Shown here in pieces: positions 46,990-61,212 of a stretch of DNA of 64,000 nucleotides. The stretch covers positions 45,549,950 to 45,613,949 of the forward strand of contig OX465579.1 in NCBI GenBank assembly GCA_950022655.1. The letters are read 5' to 3'. Numbering within the stretch: the first letter of the stretch is position 1; each line of letters begins with the position of its first letter. The DNA comes from Alentia gelatinosa (Eukaryota > Annelida > Polychaeta > Phyllodocida > Polynoidae). A program made the position numbers and the translations under genes. The notes beneath the pieces are model-generated. The model saw only the letters and a program-made list of their open reading frames with translations. It searched no databases and was not told the origin of the DNA.

Positions 46990-48574
46990 ATCTCTATCTA
47001 ACTTCATAATAGTCTGTTATTGATCTATGGATCTATGTGCACGATGGATCTTAATATGAGTGTACCCAACTACCTTTGCAATGAAATAATCAATGATAAT
47101 TAAAGGAATATTTCAAATATGAACATTAAAAGGTTTGTAATGTTGAAATAACAAAAGATGAGTAATACATTATATCCAGCAGAAAAACACCACCAAAAAA
47201 GGAGGTCGTATGTTGAGGAATTGCACCGCGCGTCGTGAGTGGACATGCATCAGTGACTTTTCCCAAGTCTGGTAGTACGTTTTACACCTCGTCTCGCGGC
47301 TAGACATTCATCTCGTATTCGTCATTTTAACCTGCATTCACACACCTACCTCATAGCCCCCCCCCCCCCCCCCCACACACACAGCACCAGGTCATACAGA
47401 GGCTGGAACCATGTGTGGATGGGTGGGTACGATGGTCCACGGCAATTATATGCAAGGCGAGGCATTCCTTATTACTATAGAATAACAACTGTGCCTCATG
47501 CCTTCAGAACAATGGTTCATGAACAAACAGTGATTACTTGTAATAAAGTGCAATTCAGTTTAAGGACGATACTATCAGACCATTGAATGTAAAAAGAAAG
47601 AAATTCAAATTATAGATCATTTGTATAACACACCGATGAAAAATGTTGCTGTTGTTGATAGCATAAATGGGAAATATAAACACATTGACAAATAGATGAT
47701 ACTCCCTAAGTGATAGGTTACTGCAAATTTCATAACAATGTATTCTGTGTAGGGACATTCTATCGAGGCTATAAATAATATCATAACCAGCATTATCTCC
47801 CTTATCATCACCTCCGTACTATGCATGACAAATTTGGAGAATACATATCACACTTATTGGACAAGAATCTATGCAATTATTACTATAGTTTTTCCTACCG
47901 ATGATTACAGGTAAAGAAAATAACCAACCCAACTTGACAGATCTATCCATGAACGGCCGATCTCGAACGCACCCTCTGCGTCTCAAGCGGAGCCACGTGA
48001 CTCAGATATGCGACGTTCCACCTTAAGCACACATGGCGGATTCCCTTCTCTTTTTTGTCTATGCCTATGAGAGAGGAAACCAGACGAAGCGTAAACAGGT
48101 ACACATGACCCGGTAGGTATACTCGAGTGGGAGTCTTTGAAGACTCGATCATAGTCACGTTTTCCGACACTTGCAGTCGGCAGACATCTCTTCTCATATC
48201 AGGAAACATTCCAATACGCTCAGTACCAAAGGGGACCGAGAAGTCAGCTGGTCTTATTCTTACAGGTGCTGTTATTCACGGAAATATTCAGATGTCGTCT
48301 GCTTAGCGCGAGGCGTAAGCCCGAGAAACCCTGACTTGGGCACCATTTCCGCACCCCAGTGGGTCATCCTGCTACCCACTCAGCCATTCCACCAACCTCC
48401 GTGCCACTTGGGTATTTAGCTTACAGTGTGGTGAACAAACTGCAGCTAAAGGAAGAGAGGGGCGTCTAAAACACGTAAACATAGGATAAATAGCCGACAC
48501 TGGGATATTAGCAATATCAACATAAGGTGCACTTGGTGAAATCTTTGGATTTTAAAAAAGAATAGTGAAGAAAA
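46990..48574. other. Upstream region of the membrane-protein gene
   Basis: AT-rich to about 47930, with a C run of 18 at 47357-47374. A somewhat GC-richer stretch (about 47940-48420) precedes the candidate start exon and could contain its promoter. No clear TATA box stands out near the start. Confidence 0.4.
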
Positions 48575-48644
48575 ATGGCAGGATTAGTCCTGACGTACCA
48601 AACGATGGCCTTTAACCTTTGGATTCTACCTTTGTTGACATACG
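48575..48644 (+). CDS. Signal-peptide exon
   Basis: The ATG sits in GAAAAATGG. It encodes 23 residues plus one base, with the hydrophobic core FNLWILPLL followed by T-Y-G, like a signal peptide and cleavage region. The donor is G/GTAAGC at 48645. Ending in phase 1 is typical of signal-peptide exons. A second in-frame ATG at 48605 could also start it. Confidence 0.55.
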
Positions 48645-49077
48645 GTAAGCATATTCATCCAATTTTGGGTTCATAAATGTTTGATGAATGAGTATAGCTC
48701 TATATCTCACTCTTGGTATTTTTGTCCCATTGGGTATACATTGGGAACTCATTCTTCATGCCCTTACGGATATTGTAGTCCATTCTCCAAGGTCTATATC
48801 CTCTGTGTCATCTATTCTTTTAGTGTGTAAAAGGGTGAGATAAATACAAATAGCATCTCGCTTTGGTCAAAGTTGTTGTTCTCCAACTCATTCAAATGCT
48901 ATGTGGTACTCACTCGGCTGTCGCCTTGTCCATATCACTCTGCATCAAACTCATGTAGAATGACGACTTTGACTAAAACTTGTTGGATTTTCCTTTGATA
49001 CAACACCATAGGGTAAATACTGCAGGTAGACAATATCTTTAGGTTTTGTTAGCATTCAAACAAAGACATTTCCTTTT

Positions 49078-49166
<89 letters not shown>

Positions 49167-52100
49167 ATTTGATATCAGATTGGATATTCTTTTGAAAGCT
49201 TTTATTGAGAAATTTCTGGTAGCCATCAATCTCTCTGCTAATATATGAGAATATACATATCGCTCATTTATGATGTGACCATACCTATGTTTGTAGGCTA
49301 CACATTATCCAGATCCACCCTATACTACCAACATGGTACGACTAGCTACATAACATACAAACCAACAACATACCCTTACAGAAGGCTATTTAACGGTGAA
49401 GATTATTCATTCAACTTTTACTTTTCTCTCGCCTAGACAGCATTCAGTCATAGTTTTGCTATAGCACAGTGAACTGTTAGCTCTATGGAATTCAGTAAGG
49501 GAGTCGCCTGTGCCACCTTTGCTTGAAAGCCACCCTGCTTGTCACCTATGTATACATCAATACCGAGACTGCATGGGTCTAGATGGAGCCACCGTCAGCC
49601 GATGTGCTTGAATAGATAAAGAAAATTCCACCCGTTATGAATATATATGATGTAAAAGGAAATAGGTTACATAATAATCAATTGTTTTGTGAACGGAGAA
49701 CCGTAATCTTACAAGTGTGAACAACCAAATGATAGCTGGGAACATATGTACAATATAATAAAGCAAACTCTCTCGGAAACGTGTCCATTAAAGAATCTGC
49801 AATATAAACATCAAGATAATCCATGTGTTACACAAGAAATAATTGAAAAAATAGTGGAAAAGGATAGAGCATGCAAAAGACACACAACAAATCCAAATGA
49901 AGAAAGCCAAATTCCTACTGTCAAGCAAGTAATGAATGTAAGCAAAGTGTCATTAACGCAAAAAGAGCATACGTATTGGGTAACGAAAATGAAGAACCTA
50001 AGAAGTTCTGGAAAAAAATGAAAGATTTACTACCGAAAAAAAACAATACCAAAAATATAGTACTAGAGGACGAAAACACTAAAAACAGAATACCCATGAA
50101 TGAAACATCGAATTACATAAACAATTTCTTTACAACAATTGGTGCAAAACTAGCTGAAAGATTCCTAGACAAGTGGATAAACACTCTCGTGGATGCTCAG
50201 GAAAAGGCACCAGATTTCCAGATAGAAAAAAAAGATGTGATAGATCTTATGAAACAAATAAACAAAATCAAATCCTCTGCAATAGAATACCTCTCGAGCA
50301 AAATTCTAAAAGACATTTTTCTAGTACTAAGCAAACAGCTAACGCATCTATTCCAATTAAGTATTAAAACACACACCTTCCCGGAAAAATGGAAAACAGG
50401 AAAAATAACCCCGCTACCAAAAAAGGAAGACAGCTTACTAGTAGGTGACTTAAGACCAATATCAGAACTCCCGCTACCAGGCAAACTACTTGAAAAATTA
50501 GTACACAAATTTATCCTAACCCACCTAACACAACACAAACTCCTTACTGAACATCAAGGTGGTTTCCTCCCAGGGAAATCAACCATACATACAATAGCAG
50601 AATTTACTGATGATATCTTCTTAAACATGGACAGCTATATTCATTGACTATGCAAAAGCCTTTGGTACTATAGATCACGATATACTAAAAAAGAAATTAT
50701 CCATGTATGGACTACCCCAGAATATCAATTTATGGCTAAAAAATTATATATCAAATCAAACCCAATATACTTATACCAACCAAATAAAATCTCAGACAAG
50801 TAAAATAACACATGGAGTTCCCCAGGGCTCAACCCTTGGTCCCCTACTATTCCTTATGTATATAAACGATATAACTGACTCAATAATAAATAGCCAAATT
50901 AGACTTTATGCTGACGATGCTGTAATTTTCACATGTGACGAGGATCCAACCATTGCCAACAACACACTTTAAAATAATGTAAATAACTTGGAACTATGGT
51001 GTAAAAACGATAGGATGACAATAAATGTAGGGAAAACCAAAGTAATGAAATTTGGAACAACCCAGAAATTGCAAAAGGCAAATACCCCACCTATCATCTT
51101 GATGGAAACAGCAGTTGAAGAGGTTGAAAGTTTTAATTACTTGGGTGTAAAATTGGACCAACAGCTACACTTTGGTAAATATATTAACAACCTTATTACG
51201 AAAGCAAGCCACAAAACCTATATGTTATTTCAAATTAGAAAATACTTGACTGCAAAACAAGCAATAAGAATTTACAAAGCTAAAGTATTACCGATAATGG
51301 AATATGGAGACATACTCATCCACAATTGTTCTAATAACCTACTACAATAATTGCAGACAATTCAAAATAGAGCCCTTAAGATAAGAGTCCCTCCTCGCAC
51401 CGAAAAATATCAAATACGCAGAAAATGTGACATAAATCTCCTAACTGAACGAAGAAATGCCCACATTCTCAATTTTGCACATCGTAGAATAAAAGTGGAT
51501 AAATACATCGATCACAGTGTACAAGAAACTGTCTCATGACCCTGGAGCCTACTGAAAATAGGGTAGCTAGACAACAGAGAAAAAGACGTACTAGACAAAC
51601 CAATAACACCAACAGAATTGGAGTATTCTTAACTTAACTGTAATGAGTGTCCCGGCTCAGATGGGCTAACTACTGAATTCTATAAATATCTTTGGAAGGA
51701 TATTAGCGATCTTGAATTTAATTCCCTCCTACAGGGGCATGACGAGGGTCAACTTAGTCAAGAGCAGCGTCGGGTGTTGAATTTAATACCAAAAAACAAG
51801 ACAAGTTGAAACTATCCAACTGGCGACCTATATCCCTACTAAATACCGATTACAAACTTCTCACCAAACTATTGGCATTCCGATTAACCTCCCCAATCAA
51901 AGGGCTGATTCACCATGACCGAGTGGGTTTCCTGAAGGGACGATACATTGGTTCCAACATACGTAACATACAGGATTCTATCGACTGTCTTAAAATAAGG
52001 AAAGAATCATGTTTCCTGTTAGGGATTGACTTCAAGAAAGCCTTTGATTCAGTATCATGGCTTGCGATTATAGACTCTCTGCACATTTTTGGTTTTGGGG

Positions 52101-55100
52101 AGAACTACATTCATTGGATGAAGACAAATTACTCAGGTATCGAAACATGTGCATCCAACAATGGCCACCACTCAGCATGGTTTAAACCCACCCGAGGGAC
52201 TAGGCAGGGTTGCTGTATCTCCCCCTATCTTTTTATCTTATCTCTCTTTTTGATCAGAGAGGCCAAAGAGGTAAAGGGTATACAAATTAAGGACACAGAG
52301 AAAAAACTCTCACTATATGCAGATGACACGACCATATTGTTGGGTGATGTAGAATCGATACATTGAGTACTGGACATGCTGGAAAGGTTCCGCTGGTATG
52401 CTGGTCTTAAACTTAACAAAGACAAATCCTCTTTGATGAAAACAGGGCTGATATCGGATGAGGTATCTCAGAGATTTCCAGGTGCGATCGCGATCAGGAA
52501 AAGGATTAAGATCCTAGGGATTACATTTGCTAATGAATTCACAGACGAGGAGTACTTCCTCCTCAATTTCAAGGATAACCTGCAGAAATGTCAAAATATA
52601 TGTTCACGATGGTCCAACAAACGACTATCTTTGAAGGGCAAGGTGACAGTGGTCAACAATCTTGTGACAACAATGGGATACCAAAATTTCGTGAAGTACA
52701 CAAATGTGTTGTCCAGTGTAAAATAGTAAAACTTAACCTGTACTTGTCTAACTACAGTCTTGTTTCCTGATTTACGTATCACCTATCCTAAATGTATTGT
52801 CCCACACCTCGTTGATCACTTGAACCTCATATTTGTGTCACTTAATAGATTACAGTATCCATGAAATTATAGATATTGTATTTAAATAAAAAGAAAAAAA
52901 AGAAGTAGTCATGTAAACTTAATAGACTTAAGAATATGTGCCTTGTTTGTGATTAAGAACTTGTTAACTTCTCACCGATCATGATACAGAAAACTTAATG
53001 ATGTACCGAATGTAACTTACCGTTAATAAACTGCTTACAACAACAACAAAAAAGAAAAAAAGAAACAAGGGTAAGATGAATAACGGTGAAAGGGAAAATC
53101 AAATTTTAGAATACATGCTGAAGATACAGCAAGGTCTTTCACCCTTCAGTTTGGGGCGGGATACGGACGCTAACCAACACTGTTAGTACCTGTAACATTT
53201 AAGACTACAACATTCTTGCACTGCCTGTACTCCATGGATATCTATAGGATGTAGTAGTACCCTTGCCAGGTGGTCTTAAATCTAATCCAAAGTTTCCCAC
53301 TAATTACTATCATTCGTATACCAGCATTCAATACCACACACCATTATACATTTAAAAGATGAAAGATCTATGAAACATAAGGTAAATTGATATAGATAGA
53401 CACCAGAACGAAACAAACTAGGTGAAGAGTCGCATTTAAACTACACTTTTTTTGTTTTTTTGTTTTTTCAAAAGAAATTTCTTTATTGATGTGAAAGTTA
53501 CATGTATTGATGGTACAACAATCCAAGGATATTCCAGAACACCAAATAAAGAGGCTGAAGGATAGGCCTTACAATAGGCTGGTTTTCATCGCATTAGCCG
53601 AATCCCAGGTCATGATACAGTATGTAAATATAACATAACTCACAGTAAGTTACATGAAGTGACTGCCTTCAGAACTTGCGAAAGAGAATGAATATTTACA
53701 TACGATGAAATAACGCCTATCCTACCTAATTAAGTGCATATGGCTATTCTTTTATCTACCTGCTTGCATACTGATATAAGGAATGCCTTGAAACTATCTA
53801 TGCTTTCTAAAATTGTTGCCAGAGGATAATTATATTACCTGCATATTAGTTCTAGAAATTCATCCAAGTCTGAAGTTATTCAATCTTCGATGTATATATA
53901 ATTTGTCAAATGGTCATGATAATTATAATCGTTATACTTTAATAACTACAAGGAATATACAACCAGAATTATTTATGAATGTCAATTTCATTGTATCATT
54001 CAGCCAGAGAATGGAAACTTGTTAAAATATATTAAAACAACATTTACAACTTTTACTAATCCGGTCAGAAATTCATTCTATGCTCGGTAAAGTTATTTCA
54101 TTATACTAATGAATTATATTCTTGGTATATCATATAGATTTCTTGACTAAATAATGAAATATATCTCCATTCTTCTTTAAAGGTGCAACTACTGAAAGCA
54201 CGAGTAAGTTACCCTTACTATATCCATATTACAATATATGAAATAGATAATAAGAAATTTTAAAATCTTCTTTATAATTCATATGCACATTAATTATTTA
54301 CCTCGATAAATCTTAATTTAAATTAAACTGATGTATAAGATGCGAATAAATAGACACATGATATATCTTTATTGATTGTATATTGTAATTTGAGAATCAT
54401 CTACCAGTGTATAAACATTTATTTGCCATGAATGTTTCATTAACAGCACCTAGTGCAGTCACCATGACGCCGACCGATTTCGGTGAGTAGTACATCTTAT
54501 TATGTATGGCCTATTTCTTCAGTTACACTCCATGGTTTATGAACACACCAGAAGTCCCTCTCTATCATAATATGAATGCTATTATTCATACACAATATCT
54601 GTAACAGAATGTTTCACCAACGAGGTTGAATAAAGGCATCAGCTTTATCTGACTGATCACCAACGGGTTTCAAATATATTATGATCCCTTCAAATAATGT
54701 GTGCATCAATCGTAGAACTAAATGACAGTTTCGCACAAGAATCAAACTGATATCACCGCAGGGAACATCGGGCATGGTGTCTATGCAGGGCTATTAGGTA
54801 TACGATACTATGAATATAGATTGGCCGCCACCTCTGTCTACTGTGTTACGACTGAGAGGTTGGTATGGTTCAGTCACATATGATATCTACGGTGTGCGCC
54901 TCGAATCAGGAAATGCTTCCCTATGTAGATTCTGAAAGCAGAAATACTTAATAAGAAATATTCCTAGCTTACCAAATTGATAATGAAGTCTAGATTTTTT
55001 TAATCGTTTTATCAAATTAGATAGACAAAAGGAAATGATAAAATGGAAAAGTAGGCTGCAGAGTACGAAATGACACTCTCCAAGCAGTATAGACAATCTA

Positions 55101-58100
55101 GTTAAAGAGTGGCAGACACAAATAACTCGTGGTTCAAGGTGGCCGCGGATTCAACCCGTGCTCACGTAGTGTAGCTCTGGTGGCCAGTGTAGGCACGACT
55201 ATGGGATGCATGCACTGGCCTCCAGAGCTACTCTCCGTTAGCTCTGGTTGAGATAAATCTATGGCCACCTTCACCCACTATCTGGATGTTTATTTTGCTC
55301 TCCCTGCAGATGTTTCAGGTGACCTTGGCCTTTGCTTGGAGAGTGAGATATTTCCTACTCTTGAAGTCATTTCTATATATTCTTATTTCCTTAAGACTGT
55401 ATTTTGAATAAAGTAGCTATAAAGGTAGACTTTATTATCAATTTGGTGAGCTGTGAATATTTCCTGAGAAGTATTGCTACTCTCAGAACCTTGTATAAAA
55501 AGTCCAACTTAGTCTGAGAGTGAGATTAACCATACCAAACCCAGACCCTAAGTCGAAGCTCAGTGAAGACATGGGTGGGTGACCAATCTATGGGATGCAC
55601 AGCGTGCACTTTAGTTCATACCCAATTCACTAGATGGCTCTTGTTGCACTCATATTTGCTAAGTTGAAGCGATAGTATGCAAAAGTAACAGTGACTTTAA
55701 GATCCTCCAACGGGAACACTTACATACATCATGTGACACAAATTGCAGATTCGTTCACATTCAGTACATGCTTCTTCATTCGATTCTGATACTGTTTTGT
55801 TGTAATGATTTAATACAGGAGGATCATTGTATGTCAATCCTCAGCTTTTAGATTCGATCTCGCCTAGATATGACTCGGTAACGCGGTATGGCGTAAAACA
55901 CCATCAACCAAGCAGTCATCATTATTTTCATCAAGAATAACTATAATGACCCAACGACGACACAAGACAATTTGTGGTGGCAGTGACCAATTTCTGTGCA
56001 AAAATGTCAAGGTTTGATAAACGGAAGTGCACCCTAATGCAATCATTCTGTATTATATCTAAGGGGTTAGAAATATGAAGCAGCTGTGCCTATGTGTCTC
56101 GTTTAGAAAAGAACCTCAGTGGATTAAGACCTCCTTTATATTGCTATACACGTACCTTTTATGTCAACATGGCATTTCTATATATATATATATGAACATA
56201 GTTATATGTAATTGGTTTATGTAGGGAATTGATTTATTGGGGACTGGTGAGTGCATGTAGTAAATGTGATCCTGTCAGTGGCGCATTGATAACATAAACG
56301 ACGGAGTGATAACCATGTCTTCAATAAATGTATGAGTAATAACACAAATTTCACAAAAATAAGGAGCTCTGTTTAACATTAATAACTGAATTCTCGCTTT
56401 TCTCCACTGACAGGGCTGTGGATTGCTCTTGGAGTCGCTGGGTTGGTTATCTTGGTCCTCACTCTCGTCATTGTACTGATCCTCTTCGGCAAAAGGCGCT
56501 GCAAGTAAGTAAGGCCACTAAAAAAAGAAAAAACGATTTTAGAAGATTTTTTCTTTTTTTAGATATGTTGAACCTCGATAGAACTTATGAAAGGTATGTG
56601 TATTTAGTGTCAAATCAAAGCTCCTGATGCAGGGATGCATGAAACGTATAACCAGTAGAAATCTGGAAACCAGCATAATCAGACACCCCATGTAATCGAA
56701 CACTTTGGCCAGGATCAGAGAGTGTCTGCTTATGCGGGGTTTTACTGTATGTCTGAAGCCCATTTTATGACACTTCAAAAGCCATCTTTGATCTAGCAAA
56801 GAAAAAAAGGGAAAAAAAGCGCCCTGGCCATATTTGTCCATGGCTTGGTGATTAGAAACAAGTTTTTTTTTAGTAGCCTAAAGTAGAATGTAGGTTACAT
56901 ACTATTAAAGGGAAGATCAGATTGGTAGAAAAATTCCACAGAAAACCAGACAAGCTGATTTTATTTGAAAGGTTTTATTGGGGGATAATTATACATCGAG
57001 ATAGGGGCGGTTGGAATAAAGAATGTTGCGACGTTTCGTCTGATTTATCAGACTTCTTCAGGCAATGTTTAAAGGGAAGAGAGGGGACACCCCGCAAGTC
57101 GATGCAATTGGGCATTGAACTAAATCCCCTATTTCATGTCTAGTTTGCGCCGTAACGCAGACTACATCATAACACGGATTGCTTACATTTGGATCGGAAG
57201 GTTGTTCTCTTAACGGGGTTCAACTTAGATTTGCTCAAGTCTTTGCTTTAATATGGACATAATCAAGAAATAAAACTGCTTTGCAACGTGCTTGCCCGGA
57301 CCCCCTTGACGTTTTCACTGCCGCAGAACTTGCACACGTGGCGATAATCAGCCCCCCCTGTTTCTCCCCTTAGGGCCATATGCAAGTCTCCCCCCTCATG
57401 ACCAGTGAGAAGAAGAATTCAAACTCCCGTCAAGTCATTATCGATCTCTCCTACCCAGCCAGTAATTCTGTGAATGACAGAATTCCAGAGGGACTCTATC
57501 TGGGTAATTCTACCAAGTATACACTGCCCATCATCAGAGATTACCTCACCCAAATTGAAATAGCGGGGAGGGGGGCATGGCTCTGGGCTGCCAATCTGAG
57601 CAGGGCCTATTGCCAACTGAGACTTGATCCCTGCAATACCTCCAACATGTGCTTCTCGGTATGAGGGAGGTACTTTATTGACCTTTGCGCAGCTTTTGGC
57701 TGCAGAACTTCCTGTATCACATGTCAACGAGTGGCCATTGTGGTCATATACATGCTAAGGTCACAGGGTATAACCTCCCTAGTGTATCTGGATGACTACG
57801 CTAGTGTCGCCACCTCTTGGGAAAAAGCTACATGTTACTACATGACTTTTTGGATTTGTCACATGAATTGGGCCTTCAACTCGCAGAAGAAAAGTGCTCT
57901 CCTACCGCCACAATGATCACGTGGTTAGGTTATATGATAGACTCAGTTAAAATGATTATCTCGATTCCCCGACACAAACTTGAGAAGGTCGTTGAAACAT
58001 GCTGCGCTTGGCAAGACAGGACCCACGTCACCCTCTGCCAGATTCAATCATTGGTTGGACGGTTGGTTCATATAGCCGCCTGCGTTGGGCACACTAGGTG

Positions 58101-61100
58101 CTTCATGGTGTTTATGTGACGTCATCAAGATCGATCGCGACTTCATTGAGGACGTCTCATGGTTCGCCAATTACGTGATGCTTTTAAACCAATTGCAAAA
58201 CATGAAAGACAATCTTTAAATGATATGAACAATCATGACTCCTAAGGTAGTTACGAATTATATACACTTGACTTGTCATGGTTTCAGTTTCCTGCTCTAA
58301 TGCTTTCTGGAAGGTGAGATGGCTCTTGATCTATTTATTTGACTATTTTTCTTTTATGATTGTACTCAGCTGTTGACCTGTCATTTGTGATGTAAGCCCA
58401 CTATCTGGGCAGTAGCACATTGAAATCAGGCCACAGCCGTCCACCCACTGGTCAACGAAGAGGCTGTCACACGGTCTTGGGAGGACCTAGATATGCATGT
58501 AGCAACTTCCAGTCTGAGGAAAGGCGCCCTCCCTGTTGTGAAAGTTGCTCCCGTTCTGTGGTCCGGTCATCTTATGAGTGTGTGACTATATTCATAGGAA
58601 ATACATTCATAATTCAAAGTTTGATAACTTCGGATCCAATTAAGATATTGGAAAATTGATTTCAGATTTACGATCCCCTCTATTGGCCCGGAAGATACTT
58701 GAAAACCCCGTGTAAGCATTGGCCTGGACCGCAAGGTGTCTGCTTACGCGGGGTTTTACTGTATGTATATATTTTCACTTAGAGTACAAATACAATAAAA
58801 ACGTATCTTCATAAGATCCGAACACACCCAGTGAAAAACATCGTACAGCTTGAGAGCTCAACTCTACACTTCCCTACAATGGTTTTCTAGCTCCGTGTAT
58901 CCATAATAGGATCCTGTACCTCAAGTTCCAAAAGGAAACGACAAAAGAAACCAACCAAGACACAACACTGCAAACAGAATTAGCAACTAAATGGACATAG
59001 GCAAACCAAATACCGATGATACACTGAACCAATGCGAAGTGGATACGCCCTAAGAACGCCAATCTAATCAGATTCCCATGGAAGTAGTTCCACATTTTAA
59101 ATCATTAAGAAATTTAAACTTAGTCTACATCGTGCAAAACACCATGCTCTGTATCTACTATTGTGACAAAAAAGTACAACATCACTAAAAACTACTAAAT
59201 TTGAGTACTTCAGGAGAGATGTAACAGTCTTAAGTACGCCAGATGAACTCCATAACCAAAGTAAAATAAAACACATCTACAATATATAGGGTAAGACTAG
59301 GCGTTTCGGTGCTACCCCTATCGCATTTACGACCACAATGTAGAGAGTGTACGGGTAGGCGAACTGGAATTCGCGCCTAATCTACTGCCTAGAATGCAAC
59401 ATATGCCAAACTCAATATGTAGGACAAACGAAAAGGAAGATAAAGGAGAGAATCCGAGAACATCTAAACTGCATCAGGAAGAACGACGGAAAGAACGATG
59501 TACCGGCACACTTCAACCGCATGGACCACAATGGAAGAAGTGATGTACAGGTACATATAGTAGACTACATTTACAGACACCCAAACAGCAACGAAGCAAG
59601 TAGACTAAGAAACAAAATAGAATTCAACTGGATTCACAAACTAAAAACACAAGCTCCGGAAGGTCTCAACACAATGGACAACAGATATGGATAATACTAC
59701 ACATCAAGGGCAATGACAACGAAATGGATTAACCTACAGCCACCACACCAATGCCACGTCACAAATTTTCTCCCAACGCAAACCCGATTCGGGGTTAAAC
59801 GAACGGAGAAAATTTACCCACATAAAACACATCTACAAACTTGAAATATCCTGTACGACGAGTTCCAAAAGGAAACGACAAAAGAAACTACAAACAGAAT
59901 CAGCAACTAAATGGAAATAGACACGCCGAATACCGAGGATACACCAAACCAACACGATGTGGATATGCCCAAAGAACCTCGATCTAATTGGATTCCTATA
60001 GAGGCAGTACCATATTAAGCAGAAGCTCACGTTGCCATAGCAACATCATTCAAAATTTGCTCAATTTTAGTACTTCAAAACAAATGTAATAGGCTTAAGT
60101 ACACCTGATGAAGGCCACAAATTTATAGGCCAAAACGTTGTGTCGTTTTAAGCTTACAACTCAATGTAAACCAAAGTATAATAAAACAAATCTACAGACT
60201 TAAAACTTCAAGCTGGTGTCTGTTGGTTATGTGATGACAAAATCTCTACTGAAATATAATAAAGGTAATATGATAGACCGCTGAGCATTCGCTTGCGAAT
60301 ATAGCCATAAAATCAAAATACTCAGAGTAAGATATTGTTTCACTAAAAACTGTAAACAGCTCGTTCCAAACAAATTTATCGGAGACAACCCATAAATCTA
60401 TCCCATATTTGCGCCATCAATATGGTTTCATATTATCATATACCTTAATTCGGTCTTAAATAGGTAAAACTGACCGTAATTTGATGTCGAAGTGACTTGG
60501 CACGACATTCAAAGCCAATGTGTACGCTAGCAGACATGCCGGAAATGGACAATTATGTTGTTCGGGCTTTAAAATATAACACAATCTGATTGGCCAAGAG
60601 CACGCTGATGACGTCCTTATAGTTTTTCCGTTCAGCGCCGCCATGCGGTCATGTTGCATTGCAACGCGGCTGTTCGGCCAAACATTGCGCTGTCCGAGTG
60701 CGCGCCTATGCATTCACACATAGGGTGTGAGTGGTGGGTATGAGCGCAAAGGTGTTGTTTTCTCCCAGATAGGTGTGTTAGAACAAGCTAGGACACTCTA
60801 AAAACATAGACAGGTTGTACAAACTTCAGAGTTGAGTATTGTCTCAGATTTTAGCTATTGTTTTATTTGTTACAGAGCTTACTGACATACCAAAAGAGGG
60901 ACATTCTAAGAGGGATATTCGACTCTTGTATTTGTCTACTATGTACATGTATATCATTCCCATTTCCATCTTATTCATAAACCCCCCCCCCCCCCCAAAA
61001 AAAAAAACCCACAATTAAATACATTGGTAAACATCACAACACATCACTGTTGGCCATGGATTGTGTACTAATTCCATCATACAATAAAATGATAAATAAT

Positions 61101-61147
61101 AAAGCAATTATATGCAAAACAATTAATTTGGACAAATATATTTAATC

Positions 61148-61212
<65 letters not shown>

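Noticed and set aside
48310..48415. tRNA-like GGCTGAGTGGGTAGC word on the minus strand
   Set aside because: No B box or cloverleaf could be drawn.
54762..54797. 36-nt segment open in phase 1 between CCGCAG and AG/GTATAC
   Set aside because: Fits the phase of the membrane-protein gene, but the acceptor has a poor pyrimidine tract and the peptide (NIGHGVYAGLL) does not resemble the Thr-rich stalk.
55136..55166. B-box-like GGATTCAACCCG, suggesting a tRNA-derived SINE
   Set aside because: No A box at the right distance and no tRNA fold; the inverted repeats explain the region better.
55560..55615. 5S-rRNA-like words (ATGGGTGGGTGACC then TGGGAT)
   Set aside because: Match is short with no box A upstream; could be chance or a very decayed 5S-derived SINE.
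55819..55940. Open phase-1 stretch after TTTAATACAG in the membrane-protein gene
   Set aside because: No donor returns it to phase 1, so it cannot join the transmembrane exon in frame; an alternative last exon cannot be excluded.
58874..60030. Two similar hydrophobic minus-strand frames at 58874-59095 and 59833-60030
   Set aside because: They are antisense translations of the two Penelope-like direct repeats, not genes.
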